Assembly (NCBI GenBank): GCA_910588885.1
Contig: CAJUSQ010000089.1
Span: forward strand, 1 to 12,466
Length of the DNA: 12,466 bases
Direction of reading: 5' to 3'
From: an uncultured Lachnospiraceae bacterium
Lineage (GTDB): Bacteria; Bacillota; Clostridia; Lachnospirales; Lachnospiraceae
Shown here: positions 12,057 to 12,466 of the stretch, one piece after another
How positions within the stretch are numbered: the stretch's first letter is position 1
Layout of the letters: every line of letters begins with the position of its first letter
Program-made: the position numbers and the translations under genes
The notes under the pieces: model-generated
What the model was told of the DNA's origin: nothing
The model's input: the letters and a program-made list of their open reading frames with translations, nothing else
Databases searched by the model: none

Positions 12057-12466
12057 ATGAGAATCATTGCAGGGAAGGCCCGGCATCTTCCTTTAAAAAC
12101 CTTGCCGGGCATGGAAACCCGGCCCACCACCGACCGCATAAAGGAAACCTTGTTTAATATGATCAACCTTCAATTACCGGGGAGGCGGTTTTTGGATTTA
12201 TTTGCCGGAAGCGGCGGCATCGGCTTAGAAGCCGCCAGCCGTGGCGCCAAAGAGGTGGTCTTTGTGGAACAGAACCGAAAGGCGGCAGACTGCATCAGGG
12301 AGAACATATGTTTTGCAAGGCTGGAGCAGGAAAGCAGGCTGCTGTGTATGGATGTGTTTGCGGCCCTTCGGCAGCTGGAACAGGAGCGGACGGAAAGCTT
12401 TGATTTTATTTTCATGGATCCGCCCTATCAGAAGCAGTTCGAACGGAGGGCCTTGGAATATTTGAA
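12057..12466 (+). CDS. rsmD: 16S rRNA (guanine(966)-N2)-methyltransferase, 3' partial
   Basis: The frame is open to the right edge (136 codons visible of the usual ~185). MRIIAGKARHLPLKTLPG, then TRPTTDRIKETLFNM (21-35) is the RsmD opening. LDLFAGSGGIGLEAASRGA (46-64) is motif I that binds S-adenosylmethionine, VFVEQN (68-73) is the acidic loop for the ribose, and FMDPPYQ (119-125) is the DPPY catalytic motif of N2-guanine methylases. It modifies G966 of 16S rRNA during 30S assembly. AGGGGG at 12043-12048 precedes the start by eight bases, and it lies 19 bp after cinA. The missing C-terminal quarter is beyond the window. Confidence 0.95.
   Translation, partial: MRIIAGKARHLPLKTLPGMETRPTTDRIKETLFNMINLQLPGRRFLDLFAGSGGIGLEAASRGAKEVVFVEQNRKAADCIRENICFARLEQESRLLCMDVFAALRQLEQERTESFDFIFMDPPYQKQFERRALEYL

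Noticed and set aside
1..12466. CRISPR array, tRNA/rRNA genes, transposase or integrase genes
   Set aside because: No regularly spaced repeats, tRNA-like clover sequence, rRNA segment or recombinase motif was seen on either strand.

Overview
The window looks like a chromosome segment from an anaerobic Firmicute, most likely a Clostridia/Lachnospiraceae-type gut bacterium. The reasons are strong AGGAGG-type ribosome binding sites, the gene order yicC-gmk-rpoZ-rimO-pgsA-cinA-rsmD, a cytosolic FAD reductase paired with a small ferredoxin, and a moderate base composition. No rRNA, tRNA, CRISPR array, transposase or phage gene is visible. The taxonomic call is inference from gene content only.

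Left part (1-2070): the 3' portion of a RibD_C/dihydrofolate-reductase-like gene, more AT-rich than the rest and cut by the window edge, converges on a minus-strand MATE-family efflux gene. Between them is a short stretch that reads on the minus strand like the last transmembrane helix of another transporter. The MATE 3' end is also one copy of a ~40-bp repeat whose second copy lies 6 kb away.

Middle part (2071-6829): a 340-bp divergent intergenic region contains dyads and a 39-bp-period direct repeat. It leads into a compact catabolic-looking operon: a PhlG-type (2,4-diacetylphloroglucinol/phloretin hydrolase family) C-C hydrolase, a soluble FAD_binding_2 reductase/dehydrogenase, and a 63-residue single-cluster ferredoxin whose start overlaps the reductase stop. 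A good intrinsic terminator closes this unit. A PucR/CdaR-type regulator with its own promoter follows. A reasonable model is reductive conversion of an aromatic or polyphenolic substrate by the flavoenzyme and ferredoxin, with C-C cleavage of an acylphloroglucinol-like compound by the hydrolase, controlled by the PucR-type protein. The substrate is not determined by the sequence.

Right part (6830-12466): a consensus-like promoter (TTGACT-N17-TATAAT) drives a housekeeping string. It encodes YicC endoribonuclease, guanylate kinase, RNA polymerase omega, the RimO S12 methylthiotransferase, PgsA phosphatidylglycerophosphate synthase, CinA, and the start of the RsmD 16S rRNA methyltransferase, which runs off the right edge. 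A 32-bp palindrome lies between rpoZ and rimO, and a possible terminator lies between rimO and pgsA.

The most interesting items are the PhlG-like/FAD/ferredoxin/PucR locus with its repeated upstream elements, and the near-identical repeat shared by the MATE and PucR gene ends.
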